A program made the translations under genes and the position numbers. A stretch of 6,755 nucleotides of DNA from CAZBUK01 sp964495085 (lineage in GTDB: Bacteria; Bacteroidota; Ignavibacteria; T3Sed10-11): positions 1-6,755 of the forward strand of contig CAZBUK010000140.1 in assembly GCA_964495085.1 (NCBI GenBank), written 5' to 3'. Position 1 is the first letter of the stretch; every line of letters starts with the position of its first letter. The notes below the pieces were generated by a model, which worked only from the letters and a program-made list of their open reading frames with translations, was not told the DNA's origin and searched no databases. Below, piece by piece: positions 6,665-6,755 of this stretch.

Positions 6665-6675
6665 TGAATGATTCA
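6665..6675. promoter_or_regulatory. 11-base palindrome TGAATGATTCA, copy 2 (operator-like)
   Basis: Exact second copy of the dyad at 6568-6578, 97 bases away. It is centred about 61 bases upstream of the predicted minus-strand start and 20 bases beyond the -35 box, a position commonly used by upstream-binding activators. Its regulator is unknown. Confidence 0.4.
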
Positions 6676-6738
6676 GGTCCACCAGGCCGAAATCGTCGGA
6701 GTTGTGGGGTGGAGACGATGGTGTGCGTTTTGATTCCC

Positions 6739-6755
6739 GCACCGTTTTGTGGTGC
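6739..6755. repeat. Inverted repeat cut by the right edge
   Basis: GCACC (6739-6743) pairs with GGTGC (6751-6755) around GTTTTGT, ending exactly at the window edge, so the stem may be longer. GTGCG (6723-6727) and CGCAC (6738-6742) form a competing stem that shares the GCAC bases. The last ~80 bases are GC-richer than the DNA before them. Confidence 0.3.

Larger units (their letters stand above)
6045..6755. other. Structured intergenic region without a convincing gene
   Basis: About 710 bases that are visibly richer in A and T than the genes to the left. Overlapping open frames between 6057 and 6414 occur in all three + frames, lack ribosome sites and run through hairpins, so I do not call them. 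The region contains, in order: a small GGATA/TATCC hairpin (6064-6078), a terminator-like hairpin (6100-6128), a CCCGGA/TCCGGG hairpin (6344-6359), a REP-like palindrome (6384-6419), an imperfect repeat pair (6431-6489), two related stem-loops (6498-6512 and 6531-6550), a minus-strand promoter (6616-6644), and two copies of an 11-base palindrome (6568-6578 and 6665-6675). The last ~80 bases are GC-richer and may lead into a feature beyond the right edge. Confidence 0.7.

Noticed and set aside
6661..6685. Possible tRNA 3' end (GATTCAGGTCCACCA)
   Set aside because: The T-loop consensus TTCRA is missing, the T-stem does not pair, and no matching 5' acceptor arm is present upstream.
6718..6755. 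Possible gene start ATG at 6718 running off the right edge
   Set aside because: GGAG is only three bases away, just 12 codons are visible (MVCVLIPAPFCG), and the same bases form inverted repeats. It cannot be judged without the next sequence.

Overview
The window holds the genes of two tripartite-type efflux systems lying head to tail on the + strand, followed by about 710 bases of AT-richer DNA with no convincing gene. The organism is a diderm (Gram-negative type) bacterium: adaptors of the HlyD/AcrA class, a lipoprotein signal and a full-length RND pump only make sense with an outer membrane. The genes are of moderate GC and use ATA, AGA and CGG codons freely, and the RND pump carries the DN/NN variant of its proton-relay residues. 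Both points argue loosely against a gammaproteobacterium, but I cannot place the organism further.

Layout. Positions 1-286 are the C-terminal end of a MacA-like periplasmic adaptor whose start lies off the left edge. A 163-base gap (287-449) contains a hairpin, dyad sequences and a possible six-codon mini-ORF. Positions 450-1667 encode a stand-alone MacB-type ABC permease with no fused ATPase. After 76 bases comes a lipoprotein RND adaptor (1744-2799). It overlaps by 4 bases the start of a 1082-residue RND inner-membrane pump (2796-6044). A hairpin about 55 bases past the pump's stop codon looks like the operon terminator.

How the genes work together. The left pair would be the adaptor and membrane part of a MacAB-like ABC exporter, which still needs an ATPase. 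The right pair is an AcrA/AcrB-like pump driven by an ion gradient. Neither system has an ATPase or a TolC-type outer membrane channel inside the window, so those parts must be encoded elsewhere, most simply just left of the window. Because all four genes share orientation and lie close together, the two exporters may be co-expressed and may share one outer membrane channel; this is inference.

The right-hand intergenic region (6045-6755) is dense in structure. It has a REP-like palindrome with a core I recognise as a widespread bacterial repeat, a pair of related ATCCG/CGGAT stem-loops (the second followed by six T), and a minus-strand sigma70-type promoter (TTGACA-17-TGTAAT). Two identical copies of an 11-base palindrome, TGAATGATTCA, flank that promoter. 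No protein gene accounts for the promoter, so a small RNA or an unrecognised short transcript is possible. I found no CRISPR array, transposase, tRNA or rRNA.
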